A stretch of 64,000 bases of DNA from Rhizoclosmatium globosum. Its lineage: Eukaryota > Chytridiomycota > Chytridiomycetes > Chytridiales > Chytriomycetaceae. Position 1 is the stretch's first letter, and each line of letters begins with the position of its first letter. Below are positions 36,279 through 48,673 of this stretch, in pieces. Location of the stretch: the NCBI GenBank assembly GCA_002104985.1, contig MCGO01000050.1, positions 186,001-250,000 of the forward strand. The letters run 5' to 3'. The notes beneath the pieces are model-generated. The model saw only the letters and a program-made list of their open reading frames with translations, made no database searches and was not told where the DNA came from. Both the position numbers and the translations under genes were made by a program.

Positions 36279-36405
36279 GTATCAGACACCTCCCTTCTGC
36301 TCCTCCCTCCTTCTCTTTATCCTGATTATCATCATCATTGCCATCTTTGTCCTCCTTGTTGCTTGCTGACCTCATACCACCTTCTTCACCTTCTTCACCT
36401 CCTTT
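36279..36405 (-). repeat. right arm of the 128-bp inverted repeat pair
   Basis: Reverse complement of 35244-35371, including the GGTATCAGAC boundary and the block coding GGTGAAGAAGGTGG on the opposite strand. The arms are separated by about 0.9 kb. Confidence 0.85.
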
Positions 36406-38450
36406 GTTTTCTCAATATGTGCTTGAATCTTCTGTAAATGTGAAACAGTAATTTGTTAATGAATTAACTGTGTGTGCTTCTCCTCTGTCCAAACAACATA
36501 GCAAGGTCTCCGAGTCGTGCTGGATAAGCCATACATTAATATTGCTTCCAATGAAAGTGCTCAGTGACCTGCTTTTGTTACTTCCTCAGTGGGAAGTCAA
36601 AGCTCTTCCACAAGTTATAAAACTTCTCCTTTGTCAAATTGAAACAGGAATATGCATGTGTTTGATCTAAGCCTATCAAATTGAAGCGATGTTCAAGTAC
36701 TAGAATGGTGGTTGAGTGCAAAGCAAAGTAGATTTTCTCCACCACTTTGAATACCTTCCACCAACAATCACCACCAATCAGACTATCCTTAGGGACATTC
36801 ACATCAAAAAGACAATGTACTGTGTATGGCCATAGTATCAACTACTCAGGAATTGGTCTTGTTGTTAAGTCTGTCAACAGCAGAACATCCATTGTGGCAA
36901 TTATCAACACTATCTGTTTTGCCTATTCTTTATTGGTGTCAAAAACACTATGACTTGTTGCAACTCACTTATATAGGTTAATAGTTTTGTCAAAACTAAA
37001 TAGGATGGATGGTGTTAATGTTTTGCTGATGTCACTGTTATTCCTAATGGTCTTCACAATCCTGTTACTGCTACTGAAGGGCTTGTAGTATGTTGTTTCA
37101 TCATTTGACGCATCATTGCGTTGACAGCTGATCCACCAGCTTTGCTTGCATACCAGCCACTCTGGATTCTGCTGCAGCCAACTTAGCCTTTTAGGTGTGG
37201 CAGGCTTTAACATTCACAATTACGTTTAAAGAAATGCAGGCATGTGTACCTTCTTCACCAGAGACCCAAAACATATGCCCTGTATCCTCACCCATGTTTG
37301 GTCAGCAATGCAGGAGCACCTGCATGAGTAAAGTGATAGTTTTGCAGTTTGAGTCAGATGTGATACTATGAGTGTGCTAAGTTTTATTTACTCATTTCTC
37401 TGATTACCGAAAAAGTTGGACACATAGGTGGGGATCAAATAAAACAATTGTATTTTGTTGAGGATAGAGCTTCTGACTTCTGTGCCTTGCAATTAACAAT
37501 TCAATGGACAGAAAAGGCATTGAACTGGGTCATTATTATGCAAGGAGACTCTCTCTGTCTTACCAAATTGCACAATAAGCTGCTTTCCAAGTTATTAATG
37601 TGTATGGTTTTAAACTTGGTGATGCAACTGTCCAAGACCCAGTCAACTTCTATTTCAATAAATGACTTGTCCATGCATACATTGGTGGAAAGAAACTTTG
37701 GAATGCTGAAGCAACAGGCCTTTTTTTAAAACAGACCCTGATTGACAGGTTTTAGATCCTGTTTGGCAACAATTTCTTTTTTGCTCATTCTTCATAACCA
37801 ACTTTTAGAGCTTTAATTTGATTCAGGAAAAAGAGGCTCTCTGAATTATGGAAAATGCGTTAATATCTCTTTTTCCAATAAATTCAGTCATAAAATAAAA
37901 TTCTCAAAATTTCAAACAGATTATTAATTATCGAAAGAAATAGACCAGTTCCATCTAGATATGTTGGTTGGTTGGTGTGAGGTTGAAGAGATACAAGAGA
38001 CGAGACAGAGAGGAACAAGAGAGGGACGGAACTTATCTGTTTACGCACCGTTAATAAACAATTTGTTATGATGATGTTGTACATATGATGCCAGGCTGCC
38101 TTGTCCTTTAGTTGAGTTGGAGTTGCATTTGTTGGAGATGAACGTGGGAGACGGTTAGTTTGGGCGGAATCAGCAGCCGCAATTCCATATACACTACTGA
38201 GAGTCCAAAGGGTGCCTTTTCTTATGCTGTTTTCCTGAATGCACACTAAACAAATATCATTTTTGATTAGATACAGTCAGAGGCTGCAGTCAGAGGTGAA
38301 GAATAAAGCAAATAAACATAGATAATCGAAAAAGTGAAAGTTAACCAACATCAGACACTTAAAATTGTTTGTCCAGACTATAACCCCTTTTGATTAATGC
38401 TGTTACGTATACAATCTTTCCTCTATTATATCTCACACCAATTAACTTAT
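36406..38450. other. AT-rich island DNA, no supported gene
   Basis: Several short open frames exist, for example 36841-36578 on the minus strand with a Trp-rich DCWWKVFKVVEKI stretch, 37448-37729 on the plus strand, and 38246-37884 on the minus strand. None shows a family motif, splice structure or length that I can defend. They read like remnants of transposon coding sequence. Confidence 0.4.
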
Positions 38451-38464
38451 TGTTATACTGAATA

Positions 38465-38480
38465 CCCAGCTAAAGCTGGG
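38465..38480. repeat. perfect 6-bp palindromic stem CCCAGC-TAAA-GCTGGG
   Basis: A small hairpin in otherwise non-coding DNA, followed by GCGTGATCCTGGCTCGG. It may mark the edge of a repeat unit. The stretch to about 39300 has locally higher GC and contains no coding signal. Confidence 0.4.
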
Positions 38481-39514
38481 GCGTGATCCTGGCTCGGTTC
38501 TTTCAGAAATGAATTTATGTATTTATTTAAGAGTCAATAAAGGAACAAAGTTATTTCAATTAGTTTTGAGACGATGCGGTGGTGAAACTAGTTATTTTAG
38601 GCAGGGGTCTCGTTTTTGCTAAACAATATAAAATATACGTTTATTAATGCTTTTTAATGATGGGAATATTTGGGCAGAGTGTAGAATGTGCTGGAAGGTT
38701 GTGGAAGACAACCCACGTTGAGTCCTACGAAGCAAAGTAATTTTGAGTTAACCCGGATCGTGACAAGGACTTAATAAATTAATAAATTAATATTGTTTTA
38801 TTAACATGACAAAGTATGAGGTCCTCCTGGATTAAACTTGGGTCAGGCTTGTGGTTTGAGTATCAGGTTTGATCACTACTTGCCCGCGACTCGGGAACGG
38901 TTGGAGCGAAATACCTGAAACTTTTGGGAACAAATAATAAAATTAATATTTGGTTGAAATATCGAAAAGATCAAAGAAAGAATAAAGGAGCTCCGCCGAG
39001 GTCCACACCTCAAACCCAACACGCGCAACTCGGCCGTTATCGGGAAATTCGGCTTTAGGCTGCCTTTGTATTTAAGTGTTTCATCATTTAATAAAATTGG
39101 AGGGGAAGAGTTCGAGGATTGAGGGAGGAGATAGGTTTTGAAGGATTGGTTTCTTCCTGCCTCACAGCCGCCACCAACGCACCACCGCCGTCACTCCACT
39201 CTTATTCAACAATTTAATATAACCATTATTTATTGATGATTTGTTTGGACTGGATGTTGTTTGGTTGGGGATCCGGTTTTGTCCGCGGAAAAAGCTGGCT
39301 CAGGAAGAGACTGGATATATGATTTAAATTGCTTTCAAATCAACTTCCAAACCAGCCAATAAGGCTCCCTTGCCTCTCCTCTCCCCCCATTCTTGTTTTC
39401 TACTACTGTCAGTTATCTGCCTCAACAACAACTTCCAAACTTCCGTCACACTTGCCAGGTTGGAAATATTCTCTGTTCTGCACTGATGCCATGGAGAATG
39501 CAAACTTGAATAGC
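38481..39514. other. non-coding island DNA
   Basis: No coding or RNA gene recognised. Short tandem ATTAATAAATTA runs occur at about 38774-38795. A GC-richer patch at about 38880-39060 (GCCCGCGACTCGGGAACGG) stands out from the AT-rich surroundings but matches no RNA family I know. Confidence 0.35.
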
Positions 39515-39600
39515 GAGCAGAAGTGGGCTTCGACGAGGTACAAGTTGGAGCCCGCTGGCGCGAGCTTTTAGTGATTTTGGGTGAATGTGTTGAGTCAGTG
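39515..39600 (+). repeat. dispersed repeat copy, inverted partner at 44318-44400
   Basis: Contains TACAAGTTGGAGCCCGCTGG and TTAGTGATTTTGGGTGAATG. The partner carries the same blocks in reverse complement with about 80-85 percent identity by eye. Just after it, GTGGGCAAAACTCAAAT recurs as GTGGGCAAAACTCGAAT at about 40467-40483. Confidence 0.7.
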
Positions 39601-40251
39601 GTGGGCAAAACTCAAATGATTTCTCCATCATCAATTGAAAGTTTGATCCAATGGCACCTTCTCCCCCAACGCACTAGAACCACATGTAATGGCTTGTTGG
39701 AAAGAGAATGAGCGCGAAATTGGTATTAGTCATATAATAAAAGAGTTCATTTGATTGATTCAATGATATGAGCCAAAGCATTTTCCAGCTCTTTAAACAA
39801 AAGTAAAAATGCAAAAAAAACGCTCTATTACATTCAAGCAACGTATATTTGAATGATGTAGACGTAATAATTTTCCTTCTGTGACCCATAGGCCAAAAGT
39901 TATAAGCGTTTCCAACTCAATTTTCCAACAAAATTCTGCACTGCAGAGAAAACACTAACTCCAACACCTCACCTTGGCAAGAAAGATAAGGGAGGACTTT
40001 AGATCCCGCAATGCGCGTTAAAGGAGCTCTTCAAACAAAGATGTCGGTGAGTGTGTTTAGTATGTCTTTTGCAAATGATTAAACACTTTGTGGATCACAG
40101 CCAGTCCAGCTAAAACAGACTCAAATAACAGTAATAAAACGTTTTAATTTGCAGGAGCCAGACTGACTTCAAACATGGCGTTGGACAGCGGGAACAGTCC
40201 AGGACATCAAGAAGAACGAAATTAAAGATGAAATGTTTATTTCTTTTCTCT

Positions 40252-40373
40252 GGCACACCCCACATCCTTTTAGTTGATGCAGCCCTTCAAGAACACCAAT
40301 ACACCTGTTCTGTCACAAGACATTATTTGTTGGAGACATTCTGACCTTTCATCATCCATTTAGTTGGAGCGAG
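40252..40373 (+). mobile_element. fragment of the 49-51 kb repeat element, direct
   Basis: Matches 49279-49397 in the same orientation, with the shared blocks TTCTGTCACAAGACATTA and TTTCATCATCC-TTTAGTTG. Short, diverged and without an open frame. Confidence 0.7.
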
Positions 40374-41647
40374 CAAAGGTGGGCGGCAATGAAGAGCAAA
40401 TTGTTTCCACTGGATTGACCTTTTTAGGTCATGTTGGGGTGTCTTTGGAACAATATCGAACGATAGTGGGCAAAACTCGAATTTTTTTCTCTGTCCCGAT
40501 TTCAAAACTTTCCCACAACCGCACCCACCCACCCAATTATTACCCCTTCCTGGAGAACTTTGGCTTATTGGAAAGCTATGGAGCAGAAGAACGTTTTTTA
40601 TTATGTGTTTTGTGGACTTGAAGATTTCAGCTTACCCATTCTGTGGCTTAAATCAAATTCCCTGTGTCAGGCTCTACCAGTATGTATTATTTGTAAGATA
40701 ATGTAAAAATAGTTGAGGAAATTGAGATGCAAATGATATAGAAGAGACTGGAGATATGTGTCCTTCAACTGGTATGCACTTTCAGCTCTGATCAAAAGAC
40801 TCAACACAGACAGCACCATCAAAGTAAGCGAGAATGCCGTCAGAAGCACCCTGTCTGCTGGAATGTTGCAGTTTAGAATGCTCGTTTGGGATTTGGTCAC
40901 TAGGATTACGGCAACTGAGGATTGATGTCACCATTTTGTTTCTTCTTTTCAACAAATCGGAACACTCTTTTACATTGAGGTTAGTTTTACCCTACTGATG
41001 AAGGCTTGTCACAACAGTAATTATACTTAGTACAAGAGGAACCGTATATTTGCGTTGAAGTTCAAAGAGGTAAATATTTTGAATTAAAGCAGTAATATTT
41101 TTATGTGGGTGGGACGTGAATGGAAAAATAAAAAATGATGTTCTGCATTTACTTTGACATCTCTATGGTATACAACTTAGAGAAAGCGAGCTTTCAAAAC
41201 TCTGCTTTACTATCTTATTCATATTTTTTGTTTCCTCTCTTGCTCTTTCTTTGTGAGGTAGCCAGCCACAAGCAAAGATTGCCTCTAAACTTTTCTGTGA
41301 CAATTTCTCTCAAGGATATAAAAATCCGTCAAACATCACAGCCACCAACACAACAAATACTGTGTCATCCTTAAGTACTGTTGTAGTTGATAAAGTTGGC
41401 TCTTGCAGCACAAAGACAGCCTTCTGATTGAACAATGGCCTTAAACACAGGCATCAGCAACATAAATGAAGCTCCTATAGCTGCATGTAAAAGTAGCTGT
41501 TGGCTTTGTCACTTGTTCTCTCCAGAGAAATTGAATAGAAGATTGAGCCTCTCTAATACTCAATGGTTTTAAATTTGCGCAAACCATCCACACCTAACAC
41601 TTGAATTATCCCAACTGCAAGTAGTGCCATTGATAACAAACAATTAC

Positions 41648-41990
41648 GGACAGATTTTGAGAATGCATTTGCTGGTATATTTGTGGTCAATTAACCAAGA
41701 TGGCTGAGAGGCTATCATGTACCTTTTTCCAAATTTTACAATTTTTTTCCCCGTTTTTCAACATTCATTGCTTCCTGCATGAATACCCATACCCATAGTT
41801 TTTGTGGACAGTAGTTATATTATATTAATCCACCATAAGGTGACCATTTGTACTTCCTGCAGCAGTTCCACATACAGTTACAAAAAGTATTGCCTCCATT
41901 ACAGAGTTTCTTTTTGGCATGCCCTTCAATAACATTCAACATGGCCAACAGTTTGAAACAAATTCTGTTTTATGCTTGTGAACTCTGTCT
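41648..41990 (+). mobile_element. fragment of the 49-51 kb repeat element, direct
   Basis: Collinear with 49502-49860. Shared blocks include CATTGCTTCCTGCATG, ACTTCCTG(C/T)AGCAGTTCCACA and GCATGCCCTTCAATAACATT. Indels and stops break the frame. It ends near the point where the inverted copy at 34.2-34.8 kb begins to match. Confidence 0.75.
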
Positions 41991-43376
41991 GCTGCTGAAA
42001 GAACAACTAGGGAGTCAAATGGTTGATTAAGGTAATTGTCCTCCCAAAGAATTTAATCATCATACATAAAAACATATCAATTATGTTCATGCTGTCATCT
42101 GACATTTGAGATGATGATGAAGCAAGAGATTGCTGTGGACCTCAACAGAGTCTCTTAACAGAAATTTAGACTAAATTCATACCACTGCTGTGAAAAAGAA
42201 TCATTTTTATTTACCTTTGAAGAAAGCACCAGCAATGATAATACTTCAGGTTATACGTTGAAGGTGTATATTTGGACAGACTATAAATTGAAGACACCGT
42301 CATTAGGGGTTGTAAATAAACTCTGAAAGACATTGTCCTATCTATTGTAGGTACCTCTCCAGTGAAGACAGTATATATTCATGAACACCCACCTTAAATG
42401 CCTCCCTTAATCACCTGAAACAATTTTACTTGCCATTAATTTGAATAGATGGCAGAGGGCACAAATTTAAAGAATTTAGACACAGATCAGAAAAACATTA
42501 ATCGGAGGCTTGCTACTATCTATCCACAAGACCTACAGTGCTGAAGAGAATGATGAACTCAGCTTGGACTTATTGAATGTCATAAGGAATTTTTAGGGGC
42601 AAGGCGTTCTTCATTATCTTGGACCTAGAGATTTTAAGGACTCTGTTTTACTGCATTTGAAAATAATAGTGCCTAGTAATCTGTGAACTCAATTATTTTG
42701 TTCCTTTGCATTGGCTCACCAATGCATTGTTCAATAATATCTTCACTGATTTTTCAGGTGGCAGTTAATTTAAAGGAAGTGAGTGAGCAGTTAAAAACGT
42801 TGGTCTAGTTCTGGCAGTTAAGAATTGGCAACAGATGAGTAAGTTATGATATCTGATGTTATAGTACAACAGTTGGGTAATCTGGATAAAATTAAGAAAG
42901 CATCACATTTCAATCAAATTCAAATAGGTATTTTGAAGGTGAATGTTTTGGTGACCAAAATTCAAAAAGATAAGTATGATTTATATCAATTGACTATTTC
43001 TGGGGCATAATGATAAAAACAATTAAGTTCCTGAGCACTAAAAGATTGTCCAGAAAACAAGTATGTGTACAAACTTCAACTTCAATAGGATTAAACCCAT
43101 TTTTTGCAAGAAGTCTTTGGCGTTTTGAAGGTCTGCTAAGTTGCATTGAGCTCATCTGCAAGGAAGGTCCCAAGCTGCCACACAATTGATAAAATAAAGA
43201 ACAAGATTTGTAATCATCCCACTTGAGCTTTTTCCAAAATTGTTATTTAATTTTGGAGTCAAAGTAGATGAAACATACTTTTGGAGCATTGACGATGTAG
43301 CGAGTTGTTAAAACTTTTACTCTCTTGCTATCCTTTCACTATCTTTATCAGTTATAGCCATTTAGTAGGCTCGGTG
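41991..43376. other. island DNA, nothing supported
   Basis: AT-rich sequence with short broken frames only; no motif, RNA gene or repeat pairing recognised. Confidence 0.35.
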
Positions 43377-43431
43377 CCAGCCTCTCCTCTCTCTTTTTCT
43401 TGGGGGCATTTTTCTCCGGAGGAGAGGCTGG
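43377..43431. repeat. 13-bp perfect inverted repeat hairpin
   Basis: CCAGCCTCTCCTC at 43377-43389 pairs perfectly with GAGGAGAGGCTGG at 43419-43431 around a 29-nt loop. It is GC-rich in AT-rich surroundings. The right arm runs into GGATTCGAGCC, which resembles a pol III box B. This could be a structured RNA remnant or a transposon-terminal hairpin. Confidence 0.6.
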
Positions 43432-44317
43432 ATTCGAGCCTACAGTTTACAGAATAAAAATACATGAGTTGCCTGTCGAAAATCTGGATTTTGGGTGAAT
43501 TCAAGCAATTGGTTGTATTGAGGCTGTTAGAAATAACCAAGACAATCAAAGTTGAGGACAAGAATTAATGTAGAGAGTTGATTTCAACATTAAAGGCAGT
43601 TATTACAATATCTCACAGTCAAATTGTATTGATTACCTTGATTGGGGAAAAGGGATGTGATTTTGAAACAATGTTACTGAGAAATTAATTGATGCAAATC
43701 TTTCAAGTTCTGAAAATAAAGTTGTTTGTTCAAAAGAGTCCACAATTTTTTATACAAATTGAAAGTCTGAAATACACATAAACAATAGCGGTTCAAGGCA
43801 ATTAAGATATAGAACCATTCATCTGCTCAGTTAAAGTAAAATACTAGAAGAAAGTGTCTGGAATACTTTTGGACTGTCAAGCTGGGGTCTAAGCGAGCCT
43901 TTTCCAACCAATTTTCTGCAATTCTGACCCACTCTGTTTTCCAATACAACAGCTGGTATTTCTGAACGAAATTACGTCTGCCTCTTGAATATCCCTATTA
44001 CAAACTACAAATCAAATGAAATGTTTGAGGCTTGAGTTGAAAACAATTATAACTTTTATAAGGATACTTATTATCTATATCATTTAAATGTACATCACTT
44101 GAATGTAATAGATCTTTTTCGCGTTTCTACTTTTATTTAAGAGCCAACGGCTCATAATTATCATTAACTCTGTTATTACAATTATGACTTATACCAATTT
44201 TGTGCTCATTGTGTTTCCAATAAGCTTTTACACGTGGTTCTAGTAATCAAAGTCTTGGATGAAAGTCTTCATTGATGACAGAAAACAAATTTGAGCTTTC
44301 CCCCTAGAACACCAGTA

Positions 44318-44400
44318 ACCACTCAACACACTCATCCAAAATCACTAAATACTTGTGCCAGCAGGCTCTAACTTGTATCTTGTCACAGCCCACCTCTGCC
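44318..44400 (-). repeat. dispersed repeat copy, inverted partner of 39515-39600
   Basis: On the minus strand reads TACAAGTTAGAGCCTGCTGG and TTAGTGATTTTGGATGAGTG, aligned with the copy at 39.5 kb. No coding capacity. Confidence 0.7.
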
Positions 44401-45212
44401 AGCTATAACTACAAATACTAATTCTAGGGGTGAATGTCTGTATTAATGTCTAAGGATGAATTAATCACCTTGTCTTGTCGATCAGAAAGAGGAAGGAACT
44501 AAATACCCCCACAGACTCATAAATGACGCCCCAAACCAAAAAAATTACAAATAATAAACATAAGGATTGATTGTTGACATTTTAAAATGTCTGGGCACCC
44601 AGTCCTTCCAAACAAGTTTCTAATGCTGTAAATCACTTAGAGACTGTGATAATCTGAGACTGTCATTAGATGAGGTAAATGAAAAACTTAGTATACAATG
44701 AAGACATAGGCACTGGCTTAAGTGTGATATGTGACACCATATTTTCTTGATGGAATCCTCATTTTGCTCTACTCTTAGGATTATGTCAAAATGTTCATTC
44801 CCAGGCAGGATGAGTTGGCTAGATTGCCTGAAAAATTTATGCTAAGGCCAAATTCTATCTTGTGGACTATGTGGACTGACCACTTGACAAGATAATTCAG
44901 GCAAAGCTTTGTGATACTTCTCTTGCAGATGTTTTCAAATATTGCTTTGAAATTCAACAAGATAAGGATGAATGAACCTCGTCCAGCGGCTGCTGCAAAT
45001 AGTTGGAATGCCAAATACCAAAGGGTAAATCAGTTTTGCTTTGTGCATTGAGTTCTTATAACTTGGGAAACAATCCATGCATCCAATGATATAGTGAAGC
45101 TAGACTTGATTTGTTGGATTCAAGGTTGGAGTAATCCATCTTTCCTGGGCTTCTCTTGTTTTATTTGAGGTGCTGTGTCCCTTAAGTAACTTCCAAAAAA
45201 GATTTTGCAGGT

Positions 45213-45610
45213 ATGATGATGCGAAGTCTTGTTGATGACAGGGTTCTTGCTTGCTTGCAAGCATTTCTTGATATACTATCCTTGTTTCTTATTCTGACGC
45301 ATCCATTGCTATGCTTCATGATAATCTGAGACTGTTACAAACTCAAATTGAAGTGTTTTCTCAGTGGAAATCAATGGAATTTCCCAAGATGCACTTTCTG
45401 TCAACATTTATTCACCAAATTTGCAGATTTGAGACAGTTGATAGATATGGGACAGAGAGACTTTAGAATCAAATGTTGTCAAGGAATACTTTGCAAGTAA
45501 TCATAAGGATGAACCTGAGCATATGATTTGGCACGTGACAAGAATTGATAAGACTGTGCTTGTTAAAGCACTGCTGAATATTAAACTTCTGGAATCAAAT
45601 GTAACTGGCA
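45213..45610 (+). pseudogene. remnant of a Plavaka-like (CACTA-related) DDE transposase
   Basis: Joining frames across indels yields a series of blocks in the order found near the C-terminus of fungal Plavaka transposases. These are VLACLQAFLDIL, then SDASIAMLHDNLRLLQTQIE, FPKMHFLSTFIHQICRF, DRYGTER, EYFASNHKDEPEHMIWH and TRIDKTV. The family pattern is a short helix (RALLDF-like), PKFHSLLHY, GTTDNYNTE, then ASNQRDE and MTLWLSRQEK. At least two frameshifts and a stop separate the blocks, so it is dead. The catalytic DDE part upstream is not recognisable in this window. Confidence 0.65.
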
Positions 45611-47999
45611 TGAACACATAAGCTTCAGACTGAGACAGGAAAGGCCTATCTGGATGAAATTAAAAGGAATGAACATTTGGCTTCAAAAATTGATGTCTAT
45701 ATTTCATATCATGACATAATCGGGTAAGTTTTCTGAACTGTTTTCTTCCTACAGTTACATTTCTTTAAAAGTCTCAAAATTGCTGTCTTTGATGAGGACG
45801 GCAATTCAAGAGTAAAGCTGGTTTCAATGGAAAGAGGCCTTGGCAGTATGGACCTGCTAGTAGAGAGCAAAATTCACTTTTTCTCCCTAAGAGCATTTTA
45901 TGGTTGTGTGCATATGAATGATATGGCATTATTGTGTTGTTGATACTTTGGTGCATTGAGGTTCTTGTGACGGGGCACTTCTGCAGTTACATATATAGGC
46001 TTGGGGCATACTTAATATTTGGGATAGATGACAATAAGTTCTATTTGTAGCTTTTTCATTTGTATATCACCACACCAACAATGCAAAGATGATGTAATAC
46101 AGCTTGCAGTTATTTATTGAAGACTCCAAACAAGAGATGGTAAGATTAAAGGAGAAGGGCTGATAATAATTGATAATGATCAATGATGACTTTAACTTGT
46201 AGAATTGTTCAGATATGCCCCCAAAATAGTTGTAGCTGCAAAAGTCTGCAATTTTTGCTCAATGCAATACTCACTTAATGCTTTTTGAGGTGGTTTCAGA
46301 ATTGTTGGGCACTCATCAAGTGTAGACATGTGTTGGGATTGTCCTCCTTTGTCTGCACTTTTTCATCACATTCAAGAGTGACGCCTTATTCTCTACTGAA
46401 CCAAAATTGTTTTCAGGGTAGTAGTGGCAAGACACATGGACTTTCTGACAAATATCAACAGTTAGAATTGTACCATGTGGAACTCCTGGAACATGTTGTG
46501 AGGGTTGAGAGCTGTGATTTGATCTATTCTCCTGTCATATGGTGCAACTTGTGGCCTTCTGGTGTGAATCCTCCCACTGAATCAGAGATTTGAAGATGCA
46601 TATCATTTTCCTTCTTATCACTGCATCACCTGGTCTTATGTGGACTCATATTCCCTTTTGATATTTAATGTGAGCACATTTGGTTAAAAAGGTTCTTGAT
46701 TTTGGGGGTTTTAAGACCATAGCTGCCAATTTATGCCAATTTAATAATGCCAGCGCTTCCCCTCATTACAGTCAAAATGAAATTTTGGGTACAGAGTGAA
46801 CAAACAAGAGCATCTCAACTACTATGGATCCCTGTTTGTTTTCTGAATATAAACCTAAGAGAGGTCCAAGCGCCTTGTAAATTTGGGTAGACGACCAAAG
46901 TCTTAATCCACAATCTCAGCAATCCAATCATTATCTAAAATAAGAACTTGCTTAACTGTTGAAAATACTGTGGAAATCCAATTATTTAAACCTTCACTAT
47001 CTGTATTACCTCTCTTATAAACATTGGAAATTCCTGGCTGGGTTTACCCAGTCAGGGGTTACTGCTGCAATATGTCTGTAGGTGTAGGCGAGTCGAACCT
47101 TTTGGCAGAACCTCAACTGTGGGAAGCTCCCTGTTTTTTTGCCTGGGCCTTAACCTAAGCTTCTTTCTTACCATATCCCTTTTAAACAGGAGAAGGGCAA
47201 AAAAATGATAAGTCTCAAAATTATAATACTTTAAAGGAAAAACCACGGCGGCACCTGGGAGTTGAGTCACATAATTTGAATTTCATTTTCCCTCTACACT
47301 TTTTTCCTTCTTGTTATCTCTATGGGTTTTTGGACAGCTCTAATCAATGATAAGCAACACAGACAATCAGAAATTCTCACATCATATGTATGGCTGTTGA
47401 AGCACAACAGAGGACATCTCCTTTGGCCAGAAGTAGAATGCTCTCTGAAGCCCAATGATGCAGTTGGAGTTATGGGGCTCACTCAAGATCTTATCTGCCC
47501 TTACAATAGTTGCCATGATGCTCAACTTGATCATTGATTGACTAACTCTTCTTTTGCTTAAATCACAAACAAGAGCAGACAGACTTGAAAAACAAGGAGA
47601 GCACACAGTATTGCATCAGTTGGTGAGGTATGTACTGTCCCTTAAATAGATAGTGACCTTGTTCACGTTGTCAACCAGTTGTTGACACACGTAATCCCTG
47701 TCAAGTCCGTTTATTCAAAAAAAAACAAAACAAAAAACACCTGGATTTTGATTGGAAGCGGGTCTGGCAAGTATATTATTGCCTCAGTGTTGGAACCCTA
47801 AGAAGTGTATTTTCCATATGCAGTGGAAGAGCAGAGGACAGTAGTAAAGAATTCAAAATAGAAGAGGATGAAGCGCTTATCTTTGTGGAAGAGCGTAATG
47901 TACACGTTCACACCATGCTGCAAATAACGACTTTTTGATTTGTAAGCTAAGAGGGCTCCTGGGAGCCGCTGTGGAACGTTTTTTTATTCACTTAGGATT
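45611..47999. other. island DNA, nothing supported
   Basis: Short frames at 46285-46593 and 47322-47537 are the longest on the plus strand; neither matches a family I know. A minus-strand GGTTCGACTCG near 47085 resembles a box B but has no matching box A. Probably more decayed repeats. Confidence 0.35.
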
Positions 48000-48025
48000 A
48001 GAATGGCATCAGGCTCCCATGTGAG

Positions 48026-48540
48026 TCACAAAAATCCTACTTGGTGGAGGCATTGTTTAAGGAGGGGGAGGAGGTGGTCTAGGGAGGGAACGTGGGGTCT
48101 TGTGGAGAGATGTTGGGGATGGTGGGTTTGTGACGAGGGTGACAAGGGTGTTTGCGGATTCAGTGCGTGTTGGGGGTTATGCTGTGGGGGTAATTTTGGC
48201 ATCGGGGTGTAAGTTTTCAGTGGATTCTTGTGGTTCTTGGACTTGATCCATTTTTTGGCACCCACTTTGTTCCTTTTGAGGTGTTCGCGGTATGAGGGGG
48301 ACTTGACGTGGACTAGAGATGAGTGGAGGTATAGGTTGTGTGGCATGACAGTCGCACCAAGAATTCCAAGACAGGTGTAGAGTGCCGTAGAGTCAGTGAC
48401 AAGAATTGACGATGGCAGATAGCACTTGAATGCCTGGCCCCAATCCACGCCCAGTCAAGGAAGCAAGGCCATAAAACAGACGCCAACACCAAGAATAAGA
48501 ATAAATATAAAGATTTCAAAGTAACAGAGGTACTTTTAGT
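48026..48540 (-). pseudogene. NRAMP (SMF/divalent metal transporter) gene fragment
   Basis: On the minus strand the frame from 48448 reads DWGQAFKCYLPSS, then a segment ending LGILGATVMPHNLYLHSS. This is the hallmark of NRAMP proton-coupled Mn/Fe transporters, where the MPH motif lies in the metal-binding helix. Upstream, a membrane segment reads FEIFIFILILGVGVCF but is cut from the rest by TGA at 48455-48457. The motif continues into VHVKSPSYREHLKR and then becomes His/Pro/Thr-rich with no further membrane helices. Only about two of the usual ten or more helices survive, so this is a truncated pseudogene stranded among transposon remains. A retained intron cannot rescue the missing rest. Confidence 0.8.
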
Positions 48541-48673
48541 TCCACCTACATCGCTTCTCTGTTCATTTGCACTCAACTCATTGTCTATGAAACAGGTGCT
48601 TCATAGTATTTTTGACAAAACCGAACTAAAGGCCTGATAAGGTCCATAAAGAAATGACTGTGAAAAGTGTCAT

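Noticed and set aside
37884..38246. Minus-strand 120-aa frame as a gene
   Set aside because: No motif, no clear splice partners, lies in the repeat island; may be chance.
38465..38480. CCCAGC palindrome as a bacterial-type terminator
   Set aside because: Eukaryotic context and no flanking transcript unit; only a small hairpin.
43431..43441. GGATTCGAGCC as part of a tRNA gene
   Set aside because: No matching acceptor, D or anticodon arms could be drawn; kept only as a box B-like motif next to the hairpin.
47080..47100. Minus-strand GGTTCGACTCG as a tRNA
   Set aside because: No box A at a suitable distance and no cloverleaf.
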